A stretch of DNA of 64,000 nt from Gemmatimonadota bacterium (lineage in GTDB: Bacteria > Gemmatimonadota > Gemmatimonadetes > Gemmatimonadales > Gemmatimonadaceae), in contig JADKAQ010000008.1 of the NCBI GenBank assembly GCA_016719105.1, positions 124,001 to 188,000 of the forward strand. The letters are read 5' to 3'. A program made the translations under genes and the position numbers. The notes under the pieces are model-generated. The model was not told the origin of the DNA, made no database searches, and saw only the letters and a list, made by a program, of their open reading frames with translations. How positions within the stretch are numbered: the first letter of the stretch is position 1; every line of letters starts with the position of its first letter. Below, in pieces: positions 9,096 to 15,911 of the stretch.

Positions 9096-10031
9096 ATGCC
9101 CTTCCACTCGATCGTTTCCGTCCGCACCATGAGTCGCCGCTGCCCGTCGCCGGCGAGCGTCGTGGGTTCGCTCCGCGTGCTCCTCGTCGCGAGCGTCGCG
9201 CTGGCCGCCAGTTCGCAGAATCCGGTTCGCCCGCCCACGGGCGTCCACGCCGAGGGAGGGGGCGCCGCGTGGACCCTGGCTTGGAGCGATGAGTTCGATG
9301 GGGCGGCGGGGTCGCCTCCCAACCCCGTGTCCTGGCGCCTGGAAACGGGCGACGGGTGCGCCGCCGGGATCTGCGGATGGGGAAACAACGAGAAGCAGCG
9401 CTACACCACCGACCCGGCCAACGCGTCGCACACGGGGAGCGGGGCGCTCGCCATCACCGCCCGCGTTGCACCTGCCGGTCTCTCGTGCTACTACGGCCCC
9501 TGTCGCTACACCTCCGCCAAGCTCACCACCAAGGGGCTGGTCGAGCCGAAGTACGGGCGCGTCGAGGCCCGCATCAAGCTCCCGCACGGCCAGGGGCTCT
9601 GGCCCGCGTTCTGGATGCTGGGCGCCGGCTTCCCCACCACGCCGTGGCCCGCATCCGGGGAAATCGACATCATGGAGTTCCGCGGGAGCCGGCCGGAGGA
9701 AATGAGCTCCGCGATGCACGGCCCCGGGTATAGTGGCGACAAGACACCGTTCGTGAACCGCTTCGCGTATCCGCCGGGCGTGCGCTCCGACGACTTCCAC
9801 CGCTACGCCGCCGAGTGGGAGCCCGGGCAGGTGCGCTTCTACGTCGACGAGGTCCTGCACTACACGGTGAACCGGGGCGCCCCCGGTGCGCGCGGCGCCT
9901 GGGCCTTCGACCACGCCTTCTACGTGATCCTCAACCTCGCCGTGGGCGGCGGCTTTGACGGCGATCCGGCATCGGAGGCCATCTTCCCGGCGACGATGCT
10001 GGTGGACTACGTGCGGGTGTACGCGCGTTAG
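9096..10031 (+). CDS. Secreted GH16 family beta-glucanase (laminarinase-like)
   Basis: 311 residues. After an N-terminal hydrophobic signal (VGSLRVLLVASVALAASS) comes one GH16 jelly-roll domain. The catalytic signature GEIDIMEFRG is intact, with nucleophile Glu189, Asp191 and acid/base Glu194. WSDEFDG near 63, WGNNEKQRYT near 95 and the closing DYVRVYAR are typical of laminarinase-like members, which cut beta-1,3 or mixed-linkage glucans. ATG codons at 9096 and 9129 both leave a plausible signal; I kept the first. There is no binding module. Convergent with the amidotransferase, with a repeat element and a hairpin between. The stop lies in CGTTAGG. Confidence 0.9.
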   Translation: MPFHSIVSVRTMSRRCPSPASVVGSLRVLLVASVALAASSQNPVRPPTGVHAEGGGAAWTLAWSDEFDGAAGSPPNPVSWRLETGDGCAAGICGWGNNEKQRYTTDPANASHTGSGALAITARVAPAGLSCYYGPCRYTSAKLTTKGLVEPKYGRVEARIKLPHGQGLWPAFWMLGAGFPTTPWPASGEIDIMEFRGSRPEEMSSAMHGPGYSGDKTPFVNRFAYPPGVRSDDFHRYAAEWEPGQVRFYVDEVLHYTVNRGAPGARGAWAFDHAFYVILNLAVGGGFDGDPASEAIFPATMLVDYVRVYAR

Positions 10032-10057
10032 GCTCGTCGGGTGGGCGAGTAGAATCA

Positions 10058-10187
10058 GGACACGGAGCACGGAGGGCACACGGGGGAGCACGGAGGAGAC
10101 CCCTTCCCTTGGTCGCCGCACGGTGCTCTGCTGTCGCCCGACGCTTCCGTGTACCTCCGTGAATCCCCCGTGGTCCTCGGTGTCCCG
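10058..10187. repeat. Intergenic inverted repeat, CACGGAGGACACGG type
   Basis: The left arm (10058-10100) is built of imperfect ACACGGAG/GCACGGAG units. The right arm (10144-10187) is its near reverse complement (CTTCCGTGTACCTCCGTG, then CCCCCGTGGTCC). About 43 bp lie between. It could fold into a long imperfect hairpin in RNA of either strand. It sits between the convergent GH16 and C26 genes. Confidence 0.7.
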
Positions 10188-10220
10188 CTTTCAAGGTCGC
10201 CCGGGCGTCACCGCCGGTAC

Positions 10221-10269
10221 ACAAACGACGGCGGGGGGCACCGTCGGCGCCCCCCGCACATTCGTCTGT
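10221..10269. terminator. Bidirectional hairpin between GH16 and C26 genes
   Basis: The inner stem GCGGGGGGC/GCCCCCCGC (10231-10239 with 10249-10257) closes a 9-nt loop. The outer arms ACAAACGA and TCGTCTGT extend it with one mismatch. Placed between two convergent stop codons, it is a good candidate for a terminator used from both sides; there is no long U-tract. Confidence 0.6.
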
Positions 10270-10285
10270 GATGTCCCGTCCGCGC

Positions 10286-11050
10286 CTAGTGCTTTCCCCC
10301 GAACCGGCCCGACGCGGAGACAAACTCGCGGAAGACGTGGCGGGTATGGGGGTCCGTGAGCTCGAAGACCTCGGGGTGCCACTGCACGCCGACGCAGAAG
10401 TGGTCGCCGGCCAGCTCCGCCGCCTCGATGAGGCCGTCAGGCGCAACCGCCGAGGCCATGAGCGCCGGGGCGAGCGTCTTGATCCCCTGGTGGTGCATCG
10501 AGTTCACGGAGATGTGCTCGAGCTCCATCAGGTGGCGCAGGCGACTCCCCTTGGCCAACGTGACGTCGTGCGCGAGGTGGTCGCGCTCGTAGCCGTAGTT
10601 GGGGAAGTAGTCGTGCTTGATGGCGTCGGGATACTGCTCCTCGAGATCCTGATACAGCGACCCGCCGAGGGCGACGTTGATGACCTGCAGGCCGCGGCAG
10701 AGCCCGAGAATGGGCTTGCGATCCTCGACGGCCCAGCGGGCGAGCTGCATCTCGGTGCGATCGCGCGACGGATCGATGCGCCCAAGCTTGTGATGCGGTT
10801 CCTCACCGAAGTAGCCGGGGTCGACGTCGACCCCGCCGGGGATGAGGATCCCATCGCAGACATCATAGGCACCGCGCAGCGCTTCCGGCTCGTCGTCGAG
10901 CAGCGGGATCAGGATCGGCGCGGCGCCGATGAGCGTGATCGCCACGTAGTAGCGCTGGTTCATCACCACCGACTGCGGGAGCCCGGCAGGGATCCCATCG
11001 ATGGAGTGCAGGGTCTGCGTGGTGACGCCGATGACCGGGCGCTGCGTCAT
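10286..11050 (-). CDS. Class I glutamine amidotransferase-like gamma-glutamyl hydrolase (C26, PuuD-like)
   Basis: 254 residues. The triad is complete: Cys118 in LGLCRGLQ, His225 and Glu227 in VQWHPE. The N-terminal IPGGVDVDPGYF and NSMHHQGIK segments match the gamma-glutamyl-GABA hydrolase branch, which cleaves a gamma-glutamyl amide rather than passing ammonia on. ATG 11050 has GGAG six bases upstream and gives the usual family start (MTQRPVIGVTTQTL). A longer in-frame reading to 11137 repeats RPVIGVT and is discussed as a duplication. Last gene of the amidoligase cluster. It would hydrolyse or trim a gamma-glutamyl product made by the ligases upstream (inference). Confidence 0.88.
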   Translation of the reverse strand: MTQRPVIGVTTQTLHSIDGIPAGLPQSVVMNQRYYVAITLIGAAPILIPLLDDEPEALRGAYDVCDGILIPGGVDVDPGYFGEEPHHKLGRIDPSRDRTEMQLARWAVEDRKPILGLCRGLQVINVALGGSLYQDLEEQYPDAIKHDYFPNYGYERDHLAHDVTLAKGSRLRHLMELEHISVNSMHHQGIKTLAPALMASAVAPDGLIEAAELAGDHFCVGVQWHPEVFELTDPHTRHVFREFVSASGRFGGKH

Positions 11051-11455
11051 GGTCTTCTCCGGCTCTCCGTTGAGTCGTGGGGTGATTGTCACCCCCAGAT
11101 GCTGCATGGTCACGCCGATGACCGGGCGCTTCCCCATCCGATGGTCCCCGTCCCGTGCGTCGCACCCAACCCCTACACGCGCGCCGCACGTTCAGGTCAC
11201 GAGCCAAGCTAGCGTTCGGGGTTGGCCTTTCCAGTGGAGTCGCTAGCCGAATCCTCAATTCATGAGTCTCGGCCACGGCACAGTCCGCCCCAAACACGAA
11301 ATCGAAAGAACGTTCTAATCTGTTGCCCCGTCACTACTTGCCGCGTGATGTGTCGCACGCGCCCGCCACTCTCGATGGTCGCCTTCGCCATACGCACGAG
11401 GCCCCGCCGATCGCTGGGGATCACTCGGCGACGAATATGCCCCGACGCCGTCCGA
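11051..11455. other. 405-bp gap between GCS2 ligase and C26 hydrolase
   Basis: No gene is supported here. 11098-11137 repeats about 35 bases of the hydrolase's own 5' end (11011-11050), giving a second RPVIGVT start that is probably vestigial. The stretch around 11255-11330 is noticeably richer in A+T than its surroundings, as expected of a promoter for the downstream hydrolase, but I cannot place convincing -35/-10 boxes. The far end merges into the 22-bp tandem repeat. Confidence 0.5.
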
Positions 11456-11521
11456 TTCAGGACGGAACCACGCCCTGTTCAGGACGACACTGCGCCCTCT
11501 TCAGGACGCGACCACGCCCTC
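11456..11521. repeat. Three 22-bp tandem repeats over the 3' end of the GCS2 gene
   Basis: Units begin at 11456, 11478 and 11500, each starting TTCAGGACG and ending ACGCCCT or GCGCCCT plus G/C. The third unit encodes the last codons (EEGVVAS and stop) of the carboxylate-amine ligase. The other two are downstream copies that each carry another potential TGA. The gene's tail has thus been triplicated outward without changing the protein. Confidence 0.85.
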
Positions 11522-12616
11522 TTCGGTCTCGCGGATGAGCTGGTCGACCACCGCCTGCAGGTTCCCGCCAGTCTCGTCGAAGGTGCGAATCTGGCGGTCG
11601 GCGCTCGAGCCGTTCTCCAGGATGGTGAAGGCGTACTCGACTTCCTTGCGGCTCCCGAGCTCATCGAGCACGTCGTCGAGGAACCACTCGATCATCTCGC
11701 GGATGAGCGTCCCGGCCGGGAGTTCGACGTTCTTCCCGAAGTCGATGAGCTTCCCCTCGAGACCGTAGCGCACGGCGCGCCACTTGTTCTCGTCGATCAG
11801 CTCCGAGGAGTACAGGCGCCACGTGGTGTTGTCGCGGCGCATCTTGTACAGCTTGAAGACGAGCGCCTGCAGGATGGCGGCGATGCAGACCGCTTCATCG
11901 ACGCGCGTGCAGACGTCGCAGATGCGGAACTCGAGCGTGGGGAACGTGTGATGCGGGCGCACGTCCCACCAGATCTTCGAACCGTTGGGGATGCAGTTGG
12001 TGGCGACGAGTGTCTTGAGGTAGGACTCGTAGTCGGCCCACGACGGGATGAAGCGGGGGATCCCGGTCCGCGGGAAGGCGCGGAAGACGGCGCTGCGGTA
12101 CGACTTGAGCCCCGTCTTGCGTCCGATCCAGAACGGGGACGACGTGGAGAGGCAGAGCAGGTGCGGGAGGAAGTAGCGCGAGACGTTGCACGCCTCGATG
12201 AGGAAGTCACGATCCTCGATCCCCACGTGCACGTGCGTCCCGAAGATGAGCAGCTGCTGCGCGAGCTGCTGCATCGCCTCCTTGGTCCCGATGTACCGGT
12301 CGAGCTGGGTGATTTCCTGCTCCGCCCAGTGCGAGAAGGGGTGCGTCCCGGCGGCGGCGATCTTGAGCCCGCGGCGCGCCGCCAGCTCCATCACCCCGCC
12401 GCGCAGCTGGATGAGCTGCGCCTTCACCTCCTGCGGCGTCTTGCAGATCGTCGTCCCGACCTCGACGATCGATTGGTGCAGCTCCGGCTTGACCTGACCG
12501 AGCACGAGGTGATCGGACTCCAGGATCTGCGTGATGTACGACTGCAGGGCCCGGGTCTTGGGGTCGATGATCTGGTACTCTTCTTCGACACCGATCGTTA
12601 GGCTTGGCGGCTTCAT
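11501..12616 (-). CDS. Carboxylate-amine ligase (GCS2 family, YbdK-like)
   Basis: 371 residues, close to the usual 370-residue length. SLTIGVEEEYQIIDP (about 6-20) is the family's first strand with metal-binding acidic residues. Also present are HQSIVEVGTTICKT, GTHPFSHW, the ATP/metal histidines of IFGTHVHVGI, and FRICDVCTRVDEAV. Enzymes of this family join an amino group to glutamate or another carboxylate using ATP. ATG 12616 has TGGAG five bases upstream. Fifth gene of the cluster, 43 bp after the permuted ATP-grasp stop, a gap filled by an 8-bp repeat array. With two further ligases upstream, a product with two or three amide bonds is likely (inference). Confidence 0.88.
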   Translation of the reverse strand: MKPPSLTIGVEEEYQIIDPKTRALQSYITQILESDHLVLGQVKPELHQSIVEVGTTICKTPQEVKAQLIQLRGGVMELAARRGLKIAAAGTHPFSHWAEQEITQLDRYIGTKEAMQQLAQQLLIFGTHVHVGIEDRDFLIEACNVSRYFLPHLLCLSTSSPFWIGRKTGLKSYRSAVFRAFPRTGIPRFIPSWADYESYLKTLVATNCIPNGSKIWWDVRPHHTFPTLEFRICDVCTRVDEAVCIAAILQALVFKLYKMRRDNTTWRLYSSELIDENKWRAVRYGLEGKLIDFGKNVELPAGTLIREMIEWFLDDVLDELGSRKEVEYAFTILENGSSADRQIRTFDETGGNLQAVVDQLIRETEEGVVAS

Positions 12617-12625
12617 TGTGCTCCA

Positions 12626-12657
12626 GAAGACGGGAAGACGGGACGACGGGAAGACGG
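12626..12657. repeat. 8-bp tandem array A1 (GAAGACGG x4)
   Basis: Four consecutive octamers: GAAGACGG, GAAGACGG, GACGACGG, GAAGACGG. They fill the space between the permuted ATP-grasp stop (12660) and the GCS2 start (12616). The plus strand is purine-rich. First of four arrays in this cluster; orientation alternates from array to array. Confidence 0.85.
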
Positions 12658-12659
12658 GA

Positions 12660-13910
12660 TCACTTCGGCTGCACGACGAGCGTCGGGACGGTACTCCCGC
12701 CACCGGCCGTCACGTTCAGCAGCGCCGCGGTGGAGAGGCGGGTCAGCATCCCTTCCATGTAGTCGCCGTGCGAGACGAACGGCGCGGTGTCCAGCATGCG
12801 GTCGAGCACATGCACGCGCCCGTCGACCCAGCTGGGATACGGCTCGCTCGGGATGGCGACCTTCTCCTGCACGATGAACGGCTGGGAAAGCGCGTCCGTG
12901 ATCGCCGCCTCCCACTCGGTCCCGTTCACCGTCCAGCCGAGGGTGATCCCCTTGCCGCCGTACTCGTCGTTGGGCTTGAGGACGAGGTGATCCTTGTTGG
13001 CCTGCATCCACGGCACGAGGTCGATGGTGTCACCGCCGTGCGTCGTGCGCCGTTCGCGCACCACGCGTGTCCACGGAATGCAGTCGTGGATCGCCTCGAG
13101 CTCGTCGGGGGAAAAGGTGTCGGCATTGGCCTCGTCGGAGAGGACGGCGAGCGAGGCCTTCTTGTGCAGGATCTTGCAGCGGAAGCCGTCGACCAGGCAG
13201 ACGGCCCCCTCGCGGACAGCGCGCACCACGTCATGCTCAAGTCCGCATGTCTCGATCAACTCGCTGATCAGGACGCGCTTGTAGATCAGGTCGGCCGGCT
13301 TCCCGGCCACCCAGAGCTTGCCGTCGCGATACTCGCAGCGGCGCGGGTCGTCGATCACCGCCTCGATGCCTAACGTTGCGAAGTGCGCGCGGTACAGCTC
13401 GAACTCGGTGCGCGTGGGGACGTCGTCCCAGTCGAGGATGGCGATGCGGGGGCGGCGGCGCGTCCCGGCGAACTCGTACCAGGCGGCGAGGATCGCCCCC
13501 ACGACTCCCGGGACGGCCGGCATCGTCATGAGGTCGTAGTGGCGCGAGAACTCGCGCACTGCCGGGGCGTCCATGAACACCTCGGCCAGCGCATCGTCGT
13601 ACGCGGCGCCGGCCGGCGTCTCGGCGTTGTACTCCGTGAGCCCCAACTGCCCGGTGCCGGAGACGTAGAAAAAGTCGAGTCGCGAGGTGGGCGACGGCCA
13701 ATCGTAGCCCGGCGCGTCGGCGAGCAGCGTCTCCTCCCAGTCGAGGAGGCCGAACTGGTCGCGGAACGGGCGGTCGACGATGGCGCGCGCGTACGCGCGC
13801 TTCATGGCCCGCATGAGCGGCCGGATGCGCGCCTGCAGCGACGCCACCTCGCGCGGCGTCGTGAGCCGCGGCCGAAGCACCGTGCACAGCGCCCGCCCCC
13901 CGAAGATCAA
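12660..13910 (-). CDS. Circularly permuted ATP-grasp ligase
   Basis: At least 416 residues. KPNDEYGGKGITLGW and FIVQEKV are ATP-grasp nucleotide-binding segments. DLIYKRVLISELIE and VDGFRCKILHKK precede them in the order seen in permuted ATP-grasp proteins (ATPgrasp type 2 group, by recollection). The protein ends LLNVTAGGGSTVPTLVV. Members form amide bonds in uncharacterised peptide-like pathways. The first ordinary start codon in frame is TTG at 13910. However, the frame stays open with protein-like sequence (IIPNDLIQRYHELL, then PEIAEETHAHIEAAL) back to about 14009, with no ATG, GTG or TTG. The real start may be ATT 14009 (GAGG just upstream) or CTG 14030. Fourth gene of the cluster. Confidence 0.85.
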   Translation of the reverse strand: MIFGGRALCTVLRPRLTTPREVASLQARIRPLMRAMKRAYARAIVDRPFRDQFGLLDWEETLLADAPGYDWPSPTSRLDFFYVSGTGQLGLTEYNAETPAGAAYDDALAEVFMDAPAVREFSRHYDLMTMPAVPGVVGAILAAWYEFAGTRRRPRIAILDWDDVPTRTEFELYRAHFATLGIEAVIDDPRRCEYRDGKLWVAGKPADLIYKRVLISELIETCGLEHDVVRAVREGAVCLVDGFRCKILHKKASLAVLSDEANADTFSPDELEAIHDCIPWTRVVRERRTTHGGDTIDLVPWMQANKDHLVLKPNDEYGGKGITLGWTVNGTEWEAAITDALSQPFIVQEKVAIPSEPYPSWVDGRVHVLDRMLDTAPFVSHGDYMEGMLTRLSTAALLNVTAGGGSTVPTLVVQPK

Positions 13911-14035
13911 CCCGCGCCGCGTGAGCGCCGCCTCGATGTGCGCGTGCGTCTCCTCGGCGATCTCGGGGGTGAGGAGCTCGTGGTAGCGCTGAATCAGGTC
14001 GTTAGGAATGATGCCCTCGGCCGTTTGCAGTCTCT

Positions 14036-14067
14036 CGTCTTCCCGTCTTCTCGTCTTCTCGTCTTCC
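14036..14067. repeat. 8-bp tandem array A2 (CGTCTTCC/T x4)
   Basis: CGTCTTCC, CGTCTTCT, CGTCTTCT, CGTCTTCC: the same octamer as A1 in the opposite orientation. It lies between the ATP-grasp stop (14083) and the permuted ATP-grasp reading frame, and may overlap the latter's unannotated 5' end. Confidence 0.85.
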
Positions 14068-14082
14068 GCGCGAGTTCGCGCG

Positions 14083-15015
14083 CTACCGCGACGCCGTGAA
14101 CAGCCCGCTCCACTTCGCCTCCACCGCCGTCTTCCGCGGGTTGAGCGCCAGCTTGATCGCCAGGTCCGCCATTCCCTTCACCACCCACTCGAAGTACGTC
14201 GGCGTGAGCGAATAGACGTCCATGTCCGGCGCGCAGTTCATGAAGTCGATGGCATAGGGGACGCCGTCCTTCACGGCATACTCCAGCGAATTCATGTCGT
14301 AGCCTAACGCGCTGCAGAGCGTGCGCGAGTCCTTGATGATCCGCTCCCGCATGGCCGGCGTAAGGTAGTCGTCGTCGACGATGTACTTCCGCGCCTTGGG
14401 GTCGTAATGCATCGGGAGTACTTCTTCCTGCCCGAGGCAGAGGCAGCGCACGAACTGGTCCCACTGGATGAACTCCTGCACGATCATCGTGAGGAGCCCC
14501 GACGAGTTGTAGTGGTGGATCAGCTCCTCCACCGAGTGGCAGACGTAGACCTCCTTCCACCCGCCGCCGTGCGCGTCCTTGAGGATGCACGGCATCCCGA
14601 TGTAGCGGGCGAGCGCGTCCCAATCGAGCGGAAACGTGAGGTTGCGCAGCGACTCGCTGGGGACGATCCCCTGCACGTAGTCCTTGTTGGGGAGCAGGAC
14701 GGTCTTCGGGGACGCCACGCCGACCTTGGTGGCCAGCGCCGCCCCGAAGAACTTGTCGTCCGCCGACCACATGAAGGGATTGTTGATGACCGTCTTCCCC
14801 TCGAGTACCGCCTTCTTGAGGTACGAGCGGTACATCGGCACCTCGTGCGAGATGCGGTCGATGAGGACGTCGTACGGGACCGGCCCATCATGATGGTCGC
14901 CCCCGAGCTTGGCGAACTCGGCGACCACGCCGGCATCGCGCTTGTTGACCTCCTCGATGAAGGCAGGGGGCCAGCTCCATTCACGACCGACGACCAATCC
15001 GATCTTCTTGTGCAT
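14083..15015 (-). CDS. ATP-grasp ligase (RimK/glutathione synthetase-like)
   Basis: 310 residues. The pre-ATP-grasp domain has YDVLIDRISHEVPMYRSYLK and the family-typical NNPFMWSADDKFF (78-90). The ATP-binding loop is ILKDAHGGGWKEVY (Lys146, then Gly-rich). The metal site is IDFMNCAPDMD (Asp257, Asn260). The fold resembles RimK and GshB, which join an amino acid to a carboxylate via acyl phosphate, but the sequence is too distant to assign glutathione synthesis. ATG 15015 begins MHKKIGLVVGRE. Third gene of the cluster, flanked on both sides by 8-bp repeat arrays A2 and A3. Confidence 0.88.
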   Translation of the reverse strand: MHKKIGLVVGREWSWPPAFIEEVNKRDAGVVAEFAKLGGDHHDGPVPYDVLIDRISHEVPMYRSYLKKAVLEGKTVINNPFMWSADDKFFGAALATKVGVASPKTVLLPNKDYVQGIVPSESLRNLTFPLDWDALARYIGMPCILKDAHGGGWKEVYVCHSVEELIHHYNSSGLLTMIVQEFIQWDQFVRCLCLGQEEVLPMHYDPKARKYIVDDDYLTPAMRERIIKDSRTLCSALGYDMNSLEYAVKDGVPYAIDFMNCAPDMDVYSLTPTYFEWVVKGMADLAIKLALNPRKTAVEAKWSGLFTASR

Positions 15016-15039
15016 GCGCAGTTCTCGTGTTGAGGCTTA

Positions 15040-15071
15040 GAAGACGGGAAGACGAGAAGACGAGAAGACGA
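15040..15071. repeat. 8-bp tandem array A3 (GAAGACGG/A x4)
   Basis: GAAGACGG followed by three GAAGACGA units, in the A1 orientation. It begins 24 bp upstream of the ATP-grasp ATG and forms an inverted pair with A4 across a 64-bp spacer, so the leader of the ATP-grasp message could fold into a long hairpin. Confidence 0.85.
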
Positions 15072-15135
15072 GATGGGAACGGCGAAGCGACGGCGCACCG
15101 AGGGAGGCCAGAGACCGCGGCCCGTACATCCGACT

Positions 15136-15167
15136 CGTCTTCCCGTCTTCACGTCTTCCCGTCTTCC
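15136..15167. repeat. 8-bp tandem array A4 (CGTCTTCC/A x4)
   Basis: CGTCTTCC, CGTCTTCA, CGTCTTCC, CGTCTTCC, in the A2 orientation and complementary to A3. It ends five bases before the stop codon of the esterase at 15173. Confidence 0.85.
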
Positions 15168-15172
15168 GCATT

Positions 15173-15904
15173 TCAGTCGTGCCCCCCCACATACCGCTGG
15201 ATCATCTGCTCCCACACCGGCCAGTCGTGGGCGAAGCCATCCCATTCACGGAGCGCGTTCCCGATCCCCTTGCCCACGAGCAGCGACGAGAACGCCTGAT
15301 TCTGCTGATAGTGCGGGTCGGTGCGACCGATCGCCATGATGATGTCCTGCCGACGCATCGCCTCTAACCGCCAGTGCTCCCACTCGCCGGGGATGAACTC
15401 GAACGGGTTGCACGCGTACACGTTCCCGTCGGAGTAGTCGCGCGTCATCCCGCGGATGTCGTACATCCCGCTCATCCCCAGGATGCGGTGCACGCGCGTG
15501 GGGTGGCGCAGCCCGAACGACATGGCGAGAAACGCCCCGAACGAGGCCCCGGTGGCGACCACGAAGCCGTGGTGGTTGACGTGCTGCGTAAAGGGGAGGA
15601 GCTCGTCGGTGAGGTAGCGGTCGTAGGCCAGATGGCGCCACGCGCGCTCCCCCGGATGCACCGACTTGTTGTACCAGCTCGCGTCGTGCGTGCTGTCGAG
15701 GCACCAGAGCTGGAACCAGCCGCGCCGGATGGGCTCATAGAGCACGTCCGGCATGTAGCGGTTGGGCCACTCGTTGTGGTCGCCCATGGTCGTCGGAAAG
15801 GCGAGAATCCGCGCCCCGCCGTGCCCGAACCAGCGCACATGCATGTGGCGCCCGACGGCCGGCGAGTACCAGACGTGATGATGGCCATGCACACGCGTGC
15901 TCAT
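15173..15904 (-). CDS. Esterase (alpha/beta hydrolase, PF00756-like), second cluster gene
   Basis: 243 residues. The nucleophile elbow GASFGAFLAM places Ser at about 121, and AFPTTMGDHNEWPNRY lines the likely oxyanion side. A late acidic residue and DGFAHDWPVWEQM (His about 228) complete a triad typical of esterase-D/enterochelin-esterase-like proteins. There is no signal peptide, so it is probably cytoplasmic. ATG 15904 has GAGGTGG just upstream and starts seven bases after the previous gene's stop, so the two esterases are probably co-translated. The N-terminus is histidine-rich (HGHHHVWYS). It may release or transfer an acyl intermediate in the amide pathway (inference). Confidence 0.82.
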   Translation of the reverse strand: MSTRVHGHHHVWYSPAVGRHMHVRWFGHGGARILAFPTTMGDHNEWPNRYMPDVLYEPIRRGWFQLWCLDSTHDASWYNKSVHPGERAWRHLAYDRYLTDELLPFTQHVNHHGFVVATGASFGAFLAMSFGLRHPTRVHRILGMSGMYDIRGMTRDYSDGNVYACNPFEFIPGEWEHWRLEAMRRQDIIMAIGRTDPHYQQNQAFSSLLVGKGIGNALREWDGFAHDWPVWEQMIQRYVGGHD

Positions 15905-15911
15905 GTCCACC

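Noticed and set aside
7349..15015. Plain glutathione synthesis (gshA/gshB)
   Set aside because: The ATP-grasp proteins are not GshB-like in detail, two are present, and the esterases and C26 hydrolase do not belong to that pathway.
12626..15167. CRISPR-like array
   Set aside because: Units are 8 bp, contiguous and without spacers; no cas genes nearby.
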